From: Sanderia malayensis
Lineage: Eukaryota > Cnidaria > Scyphozoa > Semaeostomeae > Pelagiidae
DNA: 64,000 nucleotides
NCBI GenBank assembly: GCA_013076295.1
Contig: RQOL01000718.1
Location: 1,550,001 to 1,614,000 of the forward strand
Reading direction: 5' to 3'
Of this stretch, positions 35,793 to 49,000 are shown in pieces (the first letter of the stretch is position 1; the number at the start of each line of letters is the position of its first letter). The notes beneath the pieces are model-generated. The model saw only the letters and a program-made list of their open reading frames with translations. It made no database searches and was not told the origin of the DNA. The position numbers and the translations under genes are program-made.

Positions 35793-37044
35793 TAAGTCAA
35801 TCGGGGTGCATCTACATAGCAACTGTATTTATAGAACCGTAGGTTTTCTTGTGGGAACGTCATTAGCATAAACTTCAATTGGTTGTTTTCCATTCATGGT
35901 CTTATGGTTTTGCTTGTCATCTCCATGCAAACTAGTTCCTCAAGATTAATTTCATAGATAATTTGACATTTGATTTTGAAGGAAATTATTGTTTTCAATA
36001 TATTGAATAGAAGCGTTATTGTTTTGGTTTTTGCTTGCCCTCCGAAACATAGGGTATGCAAATCCATCCGCTTCATCCATTGCTTGTCCAAAGATATCGC
36101 AAAATACTACAACACATTATTCAGCACGCCACCAAAATCCTACCCTTTACAAAAACTAATATCCATCAAGATCTTACTCCCATGCAGTTACTTAGACAAA
36201 GGATTAATATGGTATTGAACCGTGGCTTAGTGTGCGGTACACATTCCTGGTAGTTTTATACTACAGAGAGCGTTATCAAACTTTCGTTACACAGAGCAAA
36301 TATATGTTTTGGCGTATCTTATAAAGAGCTCCTGAGATCCCTGAGTTAGTTTCATCCATGCACATTTCACGTAGAGAAACAGGTACCCCATGAGGATGTA
36401 CCCGTTTAAATTGACGACAAAATCAGTAAGCCTCTTCAAGTCATTCAGATAAGGGAGGGTGAGCCCGTATATCAACCTAATCAGTCAATCAGCCATTCAT
36501 ACTTGACCAACAATGAAATATTAACAAGTTTAATGGATACTTCCATTCAGCCCTACCCCAAACGTACAGGTGGCGGGATCGCTAACAAGCCCTTGCAAGT
36601 GGCTAATCGGAATGCAAGCAGAACAATACTACATCCATATATGGTCTATGCTAATTAGCTGGGATGGTGCTCCATTAAGGTTGACATTAAAAACAACGCT
36701 TGGTGGTATATTAACGAGGTAGGTTGCCTTCGATGTTTGCATAAGAGGATTTGTCAACGCAAGGTAAGGTCAGTGAACTGGAGCAGGGAACGAAAGAAGG
36801 ATAACACTAAATTGAAACAAGGTGGAAAGCTTCGTGTGATAACATCATACACCAGCGAAGAACATTTACTTGTTCTACGAAAGCAAGAGATACAATTATA
36901 AGAAAACAGAGCGTCTTTTAAGACCTGTGTCGAGCGGTTTCATCAAGGATAAGGCGGTTACATTGAAGCTTGGGTCCGAGTAAGATTCTTGGAAACAGTT
37001 TTAAGAAGAGAAGGTGTTGTCACCAAACAACCAACTAACCAACC

Positions 37045-40000
37045 ATGGAGGAACAAGGGGGACAAAAGACAGCTGTCAGGTTGGAAATTGAGAATTTAGA
37101 GCTTCTTGCTACCGTCGAGAGTCAAGAAGACATGATTAAATCCATGAAAGAAGACATAAAGAGAAACGGTGGCTTCATGGATCGCTCACACGAGATCAAA
37201 GCACTGGGCCAGGAGCAGAAGTTGATGGATGCGGAGCAAGCAATTAAAGGCAAAGACCTCACCATCCATCAGTTGAAAGAAGAGTTGGCAGGCTCGCAGC
37301 GAGCCGTCGAAGACGTGTACCGCAAGTACGAGCAGGTTCGTAAGAAGGGCGATTCGCGCGAAACGATGATTCGCAAAATGCAACGAGACATGCAGAACCT
37401 GCAAGAGACTCTCGAAGCCGCGCAAGTCGAAAAGCTCGATATCGCGGATAAGATGAGACAAGTGCAGAATGACAAGGCGGCATTGAAGCTTGATTTCGAC
37501 TGGATGAGAGAAAAGGTTCAGTCATACGAGGTTGGTCAAGGCGAGGATAAGTTGGGAGATGACGAGTTAGATTCGGGATACACGACGAGCAAGTCTGGTA
37601 GTTATCACTCTACCAAGACGAAATCTGTGCGTAAGTACGAAAGCTCAGGCGACGGTGACCGACAATACGCGACTTCAAGCAGCGAGTATTACAGTTCTTC
37701 AAACGACGACCAACACATGCAGCCGATTGTGACGCATTTCAAGGAAATCGAAGGCAATTTTCGCCAGGCCATATCCTCGTCGACTCAAGATCTGAATCGG
37801 GAGAAAGAAGAACTGATGCGAGAGTTCAAGAAACTGCAGTTGCAACTCAACGAATTGCAACGAGAGCACGAGAACTACGCACAGAAGGTCGCCGAGAAAG
37901 ACGAGCTCATCGACCGATTGAAGTCGGCGAAACGAATGTTGGAAACAGACCTCGACACGCTGATCGAAGAGATGCAGGAGTTGAAAGTGAAAAACCAGAA
38001 ATTGCAATCAGAAAACAGCGATCTTCAAAGCAACCTAATCAACAGCCGAAACCAAGTGTCAAAGCTAGAGGTTGAGTTTGAAAACGCAGCCAAACAGAAA
38101 AACTACCTGAAAAAGCAGTTGGAAAGCATCAGTGCCGCAAGTTTACGAGGCAAAGAAGACCACAGTCGTATCGAGCAGCAGTTACGAGACTACCAACGTA
38201 AAGTCGACGCAATGAGTAGAGATTTGACGAGCAAAGATACAGTCAACCAGCAGCTGAAAATGAAAGTTATTTCCTTAGAAGGTAGGTAAAGATACATAGG
38301 CACCTGGGTCTATCTAGCATGAATACCTAAGGAGCTCTCGAATTTGAGCAAACATTCTGTACGTACAAGCTTTGAGCTATGAGACAGTGATTTGCATTGT
38401 GCGATGAGCATGGTTAGCCTGCGTTGCAATACAAGCATTAAAATGACACAGTAACGCAAACATTGCATGCATACACAAGGGAAAAACTACAAAACAGCTC
38501 ATAAATGCATACTACTAGTCCTTCCTAGATATTAAAATGCTAAATCTTTTGCGCTAACATTTTAAGGAAATAGCTACAAAAACATTCTTTAAAGTTTTGG
38601 AAAGAGTATGGCTTTGAATAAAAATACACTGATACGGTTTTTCTTTGCATCGTTGAACAATTGAATGCAATTATCAACAACAAAACGTTGTTGATAAATC
38701 TTAGACATTTTCTTTTCATGGTCTTCTGAATAAGAACATTTTGTTTCACTTAATTATTCATCAATTCTCCGTCTTGCGTTTGCAGTTGTTTTCATTCACA
38801 TAAATCCCACATAAATACAGAAAACTAATTCATTCTGCGACGTCAACTAAAACATTTCGAAATTCTACCGAAAACCTTTTCTGCAGCAGGTGTGGTGAAT
38901 TGTGGCAATATAATGGGGAGTGCCTTCCACGACTTGACGATTATTGCAATAAATTTTATTCGGTTTCATAACCATAACTACCGCGTTTTACAGCTGTTTA
39001 TCAAGATCATTTATAGAAAGCCATTATTCTCCATACAACAATAGCAATGAATAATAATTCACATTTAATTATTCAAGAATGAAAGACGACAGGTCGTAAA
39101 ATCATGCATAGATTAATTGTTTAAAGCACTCCATGTGAAGTGAAATGGCAAAGCTTTCAAACTATTGATTGAAAATTAGTCGAAGCCAAAAGTAAATCAA
39201 TAGACTTTGTCTCAACCCGTGTTATGATATACTAAAACATCTTAAATCTTTGATAATACAATAATGTACTGTAGAAGTCCTAGTGAAACTCTCTCATACT
39301 AATACAAACAGGTATTAATCGATAGATTCCCTTCTTTAACACCAGTTGTAGACGCTTTGTTTTGACTTGACATCAATGAGGACATTGATATCAATAGTCA
39401 AAGGACGCACAGAGGATAAATAGCCCAGTATTCGAACTTCAATAGACATTCTTTAGTTGAGAGGTATGATTGGCTTGCAGCAGGTAGAACAACCAGAATT
39501 TATTTGTTTTAATTTACCTGCTCACCCTACCACAAAACGCGTAAATATCTGCCCATTAAACATAATCAGCTTGGTGCTAAGGTTTTACTGTATATGCTGT
39601 AATGTAGTCAATGATTTTGAGCTAGCATCCCCAATATCCTATACTTGTTCTGTAGCTATATAAAACAACTTTACCCTTTACCTTTCGTGTAATGTTATTG
39701 CCAATAAAAAACCATTGCACGTAATGTATGCTTAGAAGAGTGATTACATTACACTCTAACCAATTACATTCTACCCAATTACACTTTACCCAAGTCTAAT
39801 AATGCATGAAATTCGCACTAATTTACTGACACCAAAATATAGCTGTAGCATTGAGGAATCAATACTCAGACAGCTGGAATGGACGATTACTATGGTGTTT
39901 TCAAATTCTTCAGGTCAACTGGAGACGATTCGCAAGGAATACAACGAATGCCAAATAGGCCGGGACACACTGCAACAGCAAAAACAGGACCTACAAAACG

Positions 40001-43000
40001 AGGTGCGCTGTCAGCACAACAGAATGATCGAGGTCGAGTCGGCATTTGATGACATGCAACAGAAGAAAGTATCACTACAACAGGAGTTCGCTGAGCTCAG
40101 GAAGAACTTCACACGTCTAGCCACGGACGAGGAGAACTGCGTGCAGGAGAAGAGCAAGCTGAAATCCGATTCTCTGTCTGCACAGAAGCAGATTTCTCGT
40201 CTCGAGGCCGCGTTGGACGTGAGCCAACAGGAGAAAATGGAGTTGCAGCAAGAGCTCGGACCGGCTACGCAGCGTCTCGTCATGCTGCGTGCTGCGTACG
40301 AGGCTGCGCAGCAGAAGAAAGACCAGTTGCAGCACGACTACCTGTCCTCGCAGAAACGCACGGCAGAACTCGAAGCGGTCAACGAGCGTTTGAGACAAGA
40401 GAGGGGCGAACTGTTGCAAGAGGTGCAGACTGCTAAGCGCAAAATAGCACAGAGTGATGCAGAGACGCAACAGATCGTGAAAGACAGAAACTCACTGAAG
40501 GCCGGAGTGGATGAAGCCAATCGTCAACTGTCTCAGGCGCACGACGACATGCAAAAGAGGCAGAGGATAATAGAAGAGTTGCAAGGCAAGTTCGACTCAC
40601 TGTCTCGCGAATTCTCCCAACGTGATAGTCAGATTGAGAGGATCAAACTGGAAAGGAGGTCTGTTGAAGAAGAACTAAAGCAATGTGGAAATGATTTGGA
40701 GCGGCTGACGAACGAGTTGAAGACGACACTGAGAGAAAATGAGAAACTCAAGTACGACCTTGCCAACGCAAAACAGAAACTGTCCGAGACAGATTCCGTG
40801 TTCAGAAAAACGAAAGGAGAACGGGACCAGATTCGACGCGACTTTGCTGCGTTGGAACGATCAGTTGTCGAGTTACGAGATTTGAGCCACAAGCTGCAGA
40901 ACGAAAAGGAAGACGCCGTTCGAGAGCTCTACAACATCAACAAGAGGCTGTCGACGACTGACGAGGAGAACGAGGCCCTTGCGCGCGAAAATCAAGATCT
41001 GAATCGCGAACTGCAAGCGAACAAGAGCAAAGTCTCTCAGCTTGAGATTCAGTTGCAAGATCTGCGCAGGCGCGAAGGACAGTTGAAATCACAGATTGAT
41101 GATGCATTGAAGAGCAGAGATGAGCTTGTGCGCCTGCGCAACGTCATCACTGACTATCAAAGAAGACTGGAAACAACGACTAGAGATTTGGAGCAGAAGA
41201 ATAATGCATTCACTCAAGTTAAGACAGATCGCGATGCTTTAAAGCGAGATCTGGAGCGGATTGTTCGCGACCTGGACGGCACGAAATCAAACCTCGATGT
41301 AGCATTGAAAGACAAAGAGAGACACGGAAAAGAATCAGTGATTGCCAATCGCAGAATCAATGACATGGAGATGGTTGTGCAGAGAGTGCAAGAAGAGAAC
41401 GCTGCGTTCAAAAGAGAGCTGATAGCATCTCAAAACAAATGCAATAATCTACAGAAGACGTTGGAAAGAACGAACGCAAACCACAGCAAGTTGGTCAACG
41501 AATCAACCATCTACAAAGACACGGCAACGAAGTTGGAGAGCGAGGTATTGATACGCAAAGAAGAGGCGCAGCAGTACCAGTCACAAGTTAATATATTCGA
41601 AAACGAAAGTGTGACGTTGAAGCAAGAGTTCGAGAAGGCTCAACGTCGGGTTTTCGATTTGGAAGCAACTTACGAGATTGTCGCAAAAGAGAATGAAAAG
41701 CTGAAGAACGATTTGCAAAACAACACAAGAATGCTCGAAGACGAGATTCGCATCGTAACAAACGACAACAAAAACCTGCAAGTTCAAGTCGACGAGTACA
41801 AGGTTCGCGCAAAGAAACTGCAGGAAGAGAACGCGAATCTTTCGCGAGATGGTAGCGACTTTCAAGAGAGATACGACACGCTCTTACGTGAAATATCCGC
41901 GAAAGACAGACAGATCGAGCAAGTGAAACAGGAGATCAATGGCCTGCAACGCGAGTACAATGTAGTGCGAAAGGAATACGACAATCAGAGGCTGGTGATT
42001 GAAAAGTTGACAGAAGAGAAGCAAGATATTGGCAATGATTTCGAATCAGAAAAGCAGAGAGTCTACCAACTCGAAGGTCTATTGAAAGAGAGTGAACAGG
42101 AAAAGGACTGCTTACAGAAAGAGCTTACCGACACTCATCGCAGGCTGATGGAGGTATGTAGTTCAAATGCACTACATGTATATATACATATACACTTTAC
42201 ATGTATATATATATATAGTTCATAATCACCTTATTGACATTGCTTTAATGGGGTTTGGCATGGCTATTGCACCTCGTTGAATACCCATTTTACAACTGAG
42301 AATCATGTCATAACTCTATTGGTAGTTCCTCATTGAGTATGCCTAAAATATGAAAGGTCTATTGATAAACCATGTTAACATCTCCAATTGAAAACAAGAA
42401 AAAGAATATAAGAGAAATATATTGTAAAAAGTTCTGCATTCTCTCTATCGACACCATGCTGGGGCTCTGTTCTCTAAAGAAACTCCTGATTTCTCAACCA
42501 ACTTGCTAATTAGGACATGAACTTTCTAAGAGAACACGCTACTGAATAACTGAACATTAAAAGCTCAATGTACCTTTTTACAGCTCGACGCAGATTACGA
42601 GAACATTCAGAGAGATTCAGAGAAAGATGCGCGTAACTACAAGCAGAGAATAAGCAAGTTGGAATCACACCTTGAAATCACATTGAAAGACAGAGACCAC
42701 GCAGCGGAGCAACTCGACAACGAACGAATTAACACAGCAAAGTACAAGGAAGACTACGAAAGAGTACAGAGAGAGTATTTGGAGCACCAGAAGATCTGCG
42801 AACGCTATGCCGACCAGTTGATAGAGAAGGATCGCATTATCGAGACACTGAAGAATGAGATATATCGTCTTGAAGCAGAACTCGATAGTCTGAGAGAACA
42901 GCTACGAAAAGCACAAATGCAAGCCGATATATCGGAAAAGCAACGACAGAGGGCGGAAGAGAGGCTGGACGAAGTTGAAAAGCGAGCGGAGGACTTGGAG

Positions 43001-46000
43001 AATGAAAATGATCACTTGAAGAAGAGGCTGAACGAAGTGCAACATGAGAACGAGGTGATGAGTAACAGGTTGAATGATGTCGAGGCTGAAGTAAAAACAT
43101 TACGATACAGGGTCAAGGAGCTTGAGGATCAGCTGAGAAATGCAAAGGGCGCCGTGAGCTGTTTGGAGGCAGATTTGGCAACAGCAAAGAGTGCAATTCA
43201 AGACAAAGATTCAATGATTGAAAATCTCAGGGATTCGCTTGGTCATGTTACAGAGCAGTATCAAAATATTCAGAGACAATTTGGACAGTTGGAGACTGCT
43301 TACGAGTTCTCCGAGCAAGAAAGAGACGATCTCAAAGCTCAACTTGCAGCGGCCGACAGACAAATCGGAGATCTGAGGTATTACATCTATATGTCCGTTT
43401 AACTTCTAACAAACACGGAATTAGTACACTGATAATGAACATAGATCCACATACTGTGGTCTTTTCATGCAAACAAGGCCATACGCATTGACAAATTACA
43501 GAGATAGCATCAAGTAAACACATACAACCTGCACACAAACAAGCCTTAAGTAAACATGAGGGTTGTGTGTGTGCAAGTGATGGTTCTCATGATGGTTGAT
43601 GATGATGAAACAAGTGATGGTTCTCGTGCAAGAATTTATACCGATATAATTTCATGTACGATGCTTTCATTATAGGAACAACCTTGACAAGTGCTTACAA
43701 GAGGCAGAATCTTTGGAACACGAGCTGAGTGTGACGAGAAATCGATTGAGTAAGATTGAGCCTCAGCTGAAGAATGTTACCAAACAACGCGATGATTATA
43801 AAGAGCAATACGAGACTGTCAAAAAACGTCTCAATTCATTGAAGGATGAGGTAAATTTGTCAGTTGACGTCCCCCTTGAAACCACCCCTAAAATTGAAAT
43901 GAGATGTATTGCATTTAGCTATAAAAGCTCAAACAAGGGGAGATATTCCCTAGGTTAAATAACTCTAACTAGCTATACACTGCTACACTGCAATGTTAAA
44001 GCTGCAACATCTGACCAGGTATCTCACGTCTTTATATCTACAGCTTGTCAAGACACAGAGACAGCTAACAGACACCCAACGTGCCGCGGAATCGTACAAG
44101 AAAGACGCACTAAACCGCGAGAAACTTCTCGACGAAGCTAAGGCCCGTATCCTTGCACTCGAACGAACAATTGCTGCTTTAAGAGAAGACCTTGCTAACA
44201 AGTACCAAGAAAACGACGCACTGCAAAACGAAAAGCGAGCCATTCAGGAAGAACTGCTGAGGATACAGCAAAAGTTTGGCGACTTGGAATCAGCTAACCA
44301 AATACTAGCCATGGAAAAGGATGGATTGAACGAAGAGTTGCTGACGTTCAGTGGAAAATACACAGAGCTGCGCATTAAATTTGACAAGACCGAACAAGAA
44401 AAGTTGGAACATCAGAGACAGGCGATGGCCTACGAACAACGGTTGGCAAAAGTCGAGCCACAACTTCAAGAGGTCTTAAAAGAGAACTCTGTCTTGCAGA
44501 TCAAGGTGGAGAACATGAGTGAAGATCTCAGAGCTTTGACGAACGACAACACAAATCTGAAGAGGATGGTGGAAATGTTGACGAAAGAACGAGAAGACCT
44601 ATTGAAGGATGTTGCAGAGAAGGATGGCACGATTCAACAGCTGAAAGCCAAGTTGCTGTTCATTGAAACAGACATCAGAATGCTGAGACAAGAAAACGAA
44701 AAACTCAAATCAGCAGTCGATGCTCTTGATCAAGAGAAAAGAACACTGGCACAACGACTCAGCTCAGCCAATGATAAGATACGCGAACTGGAAGAAGCTT
44801 ACGACGAGGCAAAAGCGAAAAGAGATCAACTGCAAGCTGATCTGTTGATGCTGCATAAGAAATTCGTAACAATCGAAACTTCTTACAAGAAGATGGTCGA
44901 GAAAGAGAAAGAGCTGCAAAGGATAATCTACGAGTTGAAAAATCGAGTGTCCACGTTGGAAGATCAATTTGCCAGCGAGAAAAAGAAGGTTTCCGACTTG
45001 GAGGCGATCACAGACCGGCAAAAGCAAACGATTTTCGAATACGAGCGAGAATTAGAAGACACCAAACGCACGTTGGTAACGATTGAACGCGAAAGGGATT
45101 CACTTGTAGTCGAGAATACTGAGTTGAAGCAGAAGCTAACTGTGATTGAAAGGAGAATATCTGAGCTGGAGAACCAAGTGAGAGACTTTGAAGAAGAGAA
45201 GACCAGCTTGGAAGAAGAGAGAATCAATCTGAAAGCCTACATCACCAAACTGGAATCCGAAATCGAGACGATAACGAAACAGAAAACAAGTCTGCAAGAT
45301 CAGGTCGTTGAGCTTCGCGAAGAGATCATGCGCTACAAAGAAACAGTGATCAAGCTTGAAGGACAGATTCGCGAACAACAAAGACGGATCGACTCCTATC
45401 AGCAGAACGTGTACAAGAAGGAACGAGTGATCGAGCAGCTTGAGACACGTGTAAAAACATTCGAATCTGAGATCGATTCATTGAGAACCGAACAAGTGAA
45501 CAAGGATGTTGTCATCGAAGGATTAGAAGAGGCAAAGCGTGATATCGAAGGACATTTGAGAGTATACGAAAGCAAAGTTGCAATCCTTGAATCGAGAATC
45601 GAGAAAATCAACAACAATAGTTCTGAGATTGAAAAGGATTATCAAACCGCCATCAATCGCATTGCAGGTTAGTCACACTCTTGATACTATACCTGATATG
45701 CTGTCTAAAAGTAGGTTATTAAAGTCTAAGCACTTACCTCAAAGCGAACTCGAGCTCAAGATCACAAACTATCAGCACAACGGGTCTTTCTTCATCCATC
45801 TGACCCATTTCAAGCATTCTCAAAATAACTGAAAGAAATGTATAGATAAACGAATAAACGTGTTTAAACAATAATTGTTTTTCTATACTATTAAGTCTTT
45901 TATTTCTTTGCGATAGGATATGAATCTCAGAATGAAATATTGCTCAAGGAAAAGGACAACATCAAACGTGAGTTTGAGACAAAATTGGACAGCATGAAGG

Positions 46001-49000
46001 TAGACAAAGAAGCTGTTTCTAGTGCCGTGCTTGAGACACGAGATGTGAAGAGACAGTTCGAAGTGTTGCAGAGAGAGGTGCAAGAGAAGAACACAATTAT
46101 AGAGAGGCTGCAAGTGATCAAAAACACTCTTGAAAGCGAGCGAAATACATTCAGAAAAGAAGTCAATAACATGAGGAATCAGGTCAACAATTTCAAAGAT
46201 CAAGAAAGAGTTTTAAGAGATGAATTGCAAGTAAGTGTTGTCAGTTTTAATCTTTCTCCATAAGAATAAAAATAACCGATCAAAGAAGACTTATCCCAAG
46301 GGGCAATCGGTCTATATCCCAAGCACTTTTAACCCTCAGCCCACGAAGCGTTAGGGATAAGAAAAAGAAGGGTTTCTTACCCCTATGTTTTAAAAGGGGT
46401 CGGAAACGGAAGGGTTTCTTACCCCTTTTAAAAGAACCCCAAAAATCTTAGTCTCACCCTGATCCCCCAAGCAATGCCTAACAGGACCAATTTTCTTCGA
46501 CCACAGGCTGCTACCACAAAGGTGACAAACCTGGAAAAGACACTTCTCGTGTATCGCAGCGAGCGTGACGAATCTATGAGACAACTCGAGATCGTAACGA
46601 AGAAGTTGTCAGACGTAGAGTTGCAATACAGACGAAGCAATGAGCGCGAAACACGATTGCGAGAGGAGCTCGAGACGATTGTGGCAAAACTGGAGACTGT
46701 CGAGAGCAATTATCGAGAGGTCGTAACAGAGAAAAATGAAATTGAAAGGAACTACAAGACGCTACTAATCAGCTTCAAAGATGTGGAGAAGAAATACGAG
46801 AAACTTGTGAATGTACACCGTGATACAAGAGACCAGCTGTTGCAGGCGAATAACCTTGTCAACGAACTGAAAGCACAGTTGAATAGAGAGACGATTGAGA
46901 ACAAGGATCTGCGAGAAAACGTTGAAACATTGGAGCATAATTTGAGCAAGTTGAAGGAAGATTACCAACGCATTGACAAAGAGTTGAGTGAATACCGTTA
47001 CAAGTATGATGATGCACAGAAGGTGATTGCCGACAAGGACAGTGCGATTGCAGAGTTGCGCAATCGCAACACGAATTTGGAACGACAAGTGACGAGTCTC
47101 AAGCAGACCGTGATGCAATTGCGCAATGACTACGATAAGAGTCAACGAGAGTTGAGCAGAGCGCAAGAAGAGATCTTGCAATTGCAAGAGAAGACAACTG
47201 AGCTGGAAGCAAGACTGCAAAGAGTTTTGATGGAGAAGGAAAAAGTCACCAAAGAGCTCCATGCTGCCATTGCTAAGCTACCGGAATTAGAGTCAGAAAT
47301 AGAGAATTTGACCAGTAGACGGGATGAACTGTCAGAAGAGGTACAGAGATTGAGAATAGACAACAGTAACTTGAAAGAAGATGTTGATAGCCTTCAACAA
47401 GATGTTGCAGATCTGAGAAGCATCATCGATGTATTGAAACGTGATATTGCGGCCAAAGATGAAACAATTGTGCATTTGAGGGACACAAAGGCAACACTCG
47501 CTGAAGAAAATGAAGAATTGAAGCGAGAGATTTCCGCAAAAGACGACGAGATTGATCAGCTGTTCGGCAAGGTGCGTGACCTGGAATCGAGGTTGCAGAC
47601 GGTGAATGCGAGACTGGCAGAAATTGAACCATCTTACGAGGAAGCAATCGAGAAGAACAAGAGATATGAAACGGAGGTTAGTGATGCAGTAATGAAAAGC
47701 TGTCCTTCTCAGTGTCTTGCACTGTATATGTTTATGTTACCTTGTTCCGTTAGCTCTTGCTACATGAATTATGTTGAGTGTTAATCAGCTGTTTTATTTA
47801 CCTGCAGATTGAAAATCTCCGTGAAAAGGTAAGCGAGCTTGAAGCATTGTTGAAGGAGAGTCGTGACAACGAAAACCAATTGCAGAGCAAGCTGATGATA
47901 ACCGACAACAAACTCTCGAAGATTAGCGCAGCTTATGAGGCCCTGCAGAAGACCAAGGCCGATTTGGAAGCGAATTACGAGAATGCAAAGAACGAGATCG
48001 AAAATCTCCGAATAGCACTCGAGAAGAGCGAAAGAGAACGAGAATCCTCGGAGCAACAACTTTACGAAATTCGGGCCGAAATGATGCAGCTAAAATCATC
48101 TGCAGACTATCTGTTGAAACAGAAGACGCAGTTGGAAGTCGAGCTGAAAGAAACACGATCAGACCTCGAAAACGCAAGAGCAGATAACCAGAGAATGGAG
48201 AAGGATATTCAAGAAAAAACTCTGCTGATCAAGTCGCAGGAGAGAACTATCTCCGAGAACGATGTGGTTATCCAACGACTCAAAGCAGATATACAGACGC
48301 TTGAGTCGGATAATAACATGCTGAATGATACTGCCAATAACCTACAGGCCACGCTCGAAGTTACACGCAGGCAAAAGGAAGATGCAGAGCGCGAGTTGTT
48401 TGACATGCGCAAGAAGCTGACGGAAGTAGAATTGTCGCTTGGTGCAGTGAGAGAAGAGAGAGACGAGCTTGCATCCGAAGTGAAACTGTTGAGAGACAAA
48501 GTGACGTTCCTTGAAAGCGAGTTGAGAAAGACGAGAAGCAACGAAGCTGCACTGAAAGGCGAAATTGAGGAGGCCAGAGCTCGCATACGCCGAAATAAAG
48601 ACGAGCTCACCCGACTTCAACGACTGGTAGCCGAGCTGAAATCAAGCGCCGATAGTTTGACGAAAGAAAACAACGAAAAATCGATCACGATAAACGAGCT
48701 GGAAGCAAACAAACGAAGCTTGGTGTCACAGATCAACACTCTGAAGAAGGAACTTGCACGAAGCAAGGACGAAAACGAGAAACTGAATAAAGAGTATAGG
48801 AGTGTTGAGCACGAGCTTCAGACAATGAGAATGAAGGTGTTCCAAGTGTCAATCGTAGGCAATGCTCATAAGGAGGAAAAGGATCGCATCTACAATGATT
48901 ACGTAAATCTTGAAAAGGAATACAACGAATTGAAGGACAACTACTTGACAGCGATGCGCGAAATGGACAAAATCAAGGATGATTACCAGTATGCAGAAAA

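Larger units (their letters stand above)
32648..37044. other. Intergenic region between giant genes A and B
   Basis: This 4.4-kb AT-rich stretch has no gene I can support. It holds a probable pogo-like MITE (about 33058-33269) and a 31-bp minisatellite (35669-35792). A minus-strand ORF at 34858-34562 contains a single hydrophobic stretch (YVISILICVLVCVYVM) but no recognisable domain. The promoter and any 5' UTR of gene B must be at the right end. TAA two codons before the gene B ATG closes the frame. Confidence 0.45.
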
